NCBI GenBank assembly: GCA_016764435.1
Contig: JAESRX010000041.1
Span: 1 to 32,954 of the forward strand
Direction of reading: 5' to 3'
DNA from: Flavobacteriaceae bacterium
GTDB lineage: Bacteria > Bacteroidota > Bacteroidia > Flavobacteriales > Flavobacteriaceae
DNA length: 32,954 nt
In this document: in pieces, positions 31,938 to 32,954 of the stretch
Layout: every line of letters starts with the position of its first letter
Position numbering within the stretch: position 1 is the first letter of the stretch
The notes under the pieces: generated by a model
What the model was told of the DNA's origin: nothing
The model's input: only the letters and a program-made list of their open reading frames with translations
The model's database searches: none
Translations under genes and position numbers: made by a program

Positions 31938-32924
31938 ATGAACGAGCCAATAAAAACCATAGCATTATTAACCTCAGGGGGTGATTCTCCAGGGATGAAT
32001 GCTGCTATTAGAGCGGTCGTTCGAGCTTGTTCTTATTACCGAATTGATTGTGTTGGAGTGTATCGTGGATACCAAGGGTTAATTGAAGGAGATTTCGAGC
32101 CGATGAGCGCACGTCATGTAAGTAATTTAATTAATAAAGGAGGAACCTCTTTGAAATCTGCACGATCTACAGAGTTTAGAACCGTAGAAGGAAGAGCCAA
32201 AGCCAACGAACAATTAAAAAAAGCAGGAATTAATGCTTTAGTAGTTATAGGAGGAGATGGGACCTTTACAGGTGCTTTAAGATTTAATGAAGAACATGGG
32301 TTTCCTGTAGTAGGAATTCCCGGTACGATAGATAATGATATTTTTGGAACTGATTTTACCATTGGTTATGACACTGCATTAAATACGGTAGTTGAGGCGA
32401 TTGATAAAATTAGAGACACCGCAAGTTCACATAACCGTTTATTCTTTATAGAAGTGATGGGCCGTGATGCCGGATTTATCGCTTTAAATAGTGGGATAGG
32501 AGCCGGAGCTGGAGAGATCTTAATTCCTGAAGAAAATTTAGGATTAGAACGCTTAGTGAATTCTTTAAATAAGAGTAAAGCAAACGGAAAAACATCGAGT
32601 CTTGTAGTGGTATCGGAAGGAGATAAGATAGGGAAGAATGTTTTTGAATTAGCAGCACATTTCGAAGAAAATTTTGAAGATTACGATATCAGAGTGTCTG
32701 TTCTAGGTCACATGCAACGCGGAGGTTCTCCAAGCTGTTTTGACCGAGTGTTAGCAAGCCGATTAGGGGTAGCTGCTGTAGAAGCACTCTTAGACAAGAA
32801 AAGTAATATCATGGTAGGGATTATGAATAATAAAGTAACTCAGACTTCGCTTTCAGACGCGATTAAAATGAACAACGAGATAAATAAAGAATTATTAAAA
32901 GTAGCTGAAATTACTTCAGTTTAA
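31938..32924 (+). CDS. pfkA: ATP-dependent 6-phosphofructokinase
   Basis: This 328-residue cytoplasmic enzyme phosphorylates fructose-6-phosphate, the committed step of glycolysis. I use the ATG at 31938, whose product starts MNEPIKTIALLTSGGDSPG like other PfkA proteins. A TTG at 31875 would add 21 unlikely residues and include the -7 element. Motifs: ATP loop GGDSPG (14-19), GGDGTF from 105, GTIDND (129-134) with Asp132 in the catalytic-base position, MGRDAGFIAL, and GHMQRGGSPS. It follows the alpha-glucan locus in the same direction but beyond a terminator, so co-regulation is not shown. Confidence 0.95.
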   Translation: MNEPIKTIALLTSGGDSPGMNAAIRAVVRACSYYRIDCVGVYRGYQGLIEGDFEPMSARHVSNLINKGGTSLKSARSTEFRTVEGRAKANEQLKKAGINALVVIGGDGTFTGALRFNEEHGFPVVGIPGTIDNDIFGTDFTIGYDTALNTVVEAIDKIRDTASSHNRLFFIEVMGRDAGFIALNSGIGAGAGEILIPEENLGLERLVNSLNKSKANGKTSSLVVVSEGDKIGKNVFELAAHFEENFEDYDIRVSVLGHMQRGGSPSCFDRVLASRLGVAAVEALLDKKSNIMVGIMNNKVTQTSLSDAIKMNNEINKELLKVAEITSV

Positions 32925-32943
32925 TTATATTAAAATAAGAATA

Positions 32944-32954
32944 ATGAATACAAA
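32944..32954 (+). CDS. Possible start of a next gene, cut by the window edge
   Basis: An ATG follows the pfkA stop by 19 bases and reads Met-Asn-Thr before the window ends. A gene co-transcribed with pfkA would fit, and glycolytic genes are common there, but three codons cannot identify it. Confidence 0.25.

Noticed and set aside
1-32954. Looked for CRISPR arrays, insertion sequences, phage genes, toxin-antitoxin or defence modules, and large repeats.
   Set aside because: None seen. All sizeable gaps are regulatory, and every long gene belongs to metabolic or transport families.

Overview
The window is low-GC chromosomal DNA from a member of the Bacteroidetes, most likely a marine Flavobacteriaceae. 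The evidence is TAnnTTTG-type promoter -7 elements with almost no Shine-Dalgarno sequences, SusC/SusD outer-membrane import proteins, a type IX secretion (T9SS) C-terminal sorting domain, an ExbB-ExbD-TonB-FolC gene order, and an NhaD sodium/proton antiporter. The genus cannot be fixed from the sequence alone. I see no insertion sequence, phage gene or CRISPR array.

Bases 1-7900 are housekeeping. A partial tRNA-Val lies at the left edge, then an exbB-exbD-tonB-folC operon reading leftwards, then a glutamate/leucine-type dehydrogenase closely followed by nhaD with its own terminator, then a rightward acyl-CoA dehydrogenase gene. A bidirectional terminator at 7872-7905 closes this part.

Bases 7925-31728 form one alpha-glucan (starch, glycogen, maltodextrin) utilisation locus built around a LacI-family regulator. 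The left arm reads leftwards from about 17.9 kb: SusC transporter, SusD, a SusE-like starch-binding lipoprotein, a hairpin, a 1101-residue T9SS-secreted GH13 amylase, and a small two-domain lipoprotein of unknown role. The right arm reads rightwards: LacI regulator, MFS maltose-type permease, beta-phosphoglucomutase, GH65 maltose phosphorylase, a strong terminator, then SusA-like GH13, GH31 alpha-glucosidase, MalS-like GH13 lipoprotein and another GH13 lipoprotein. A terminator at 31815-31843 closes the locus. The 6-phosphofructokinase gene pfkA follows, and another gene may begin at the right edge.

Inferred working model: the T9SS amylase and possibly the lipoprotein amylases cut glucan at the cell surface. 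SusD/SusE bind the oligosaccharides and SusC imports them using TonB energy. Periplasmic GH13 and GH31 enzymes shorten them. The MFS permease carries maltose or short maltodextrins into the cytoplasm. Maltose phosphorylase and beta-phosphoglucomutase yield glucose and glucose-6-phosphate, and Pfk lies one step downstream of the isomerised product. The LacI protein probably senses a sugar and acts on the repeated TTGTAGTG-type elements before susC.

Every main part belongs to a known family, so I do not claim a new system. The least explained items are the operator array before susC, the unknown lipoprotein at 7925-8629, the uncharacterised accessory modules of the large amylase, the close pairing of the dehydrogenase with nhaD, and several structured leaders.
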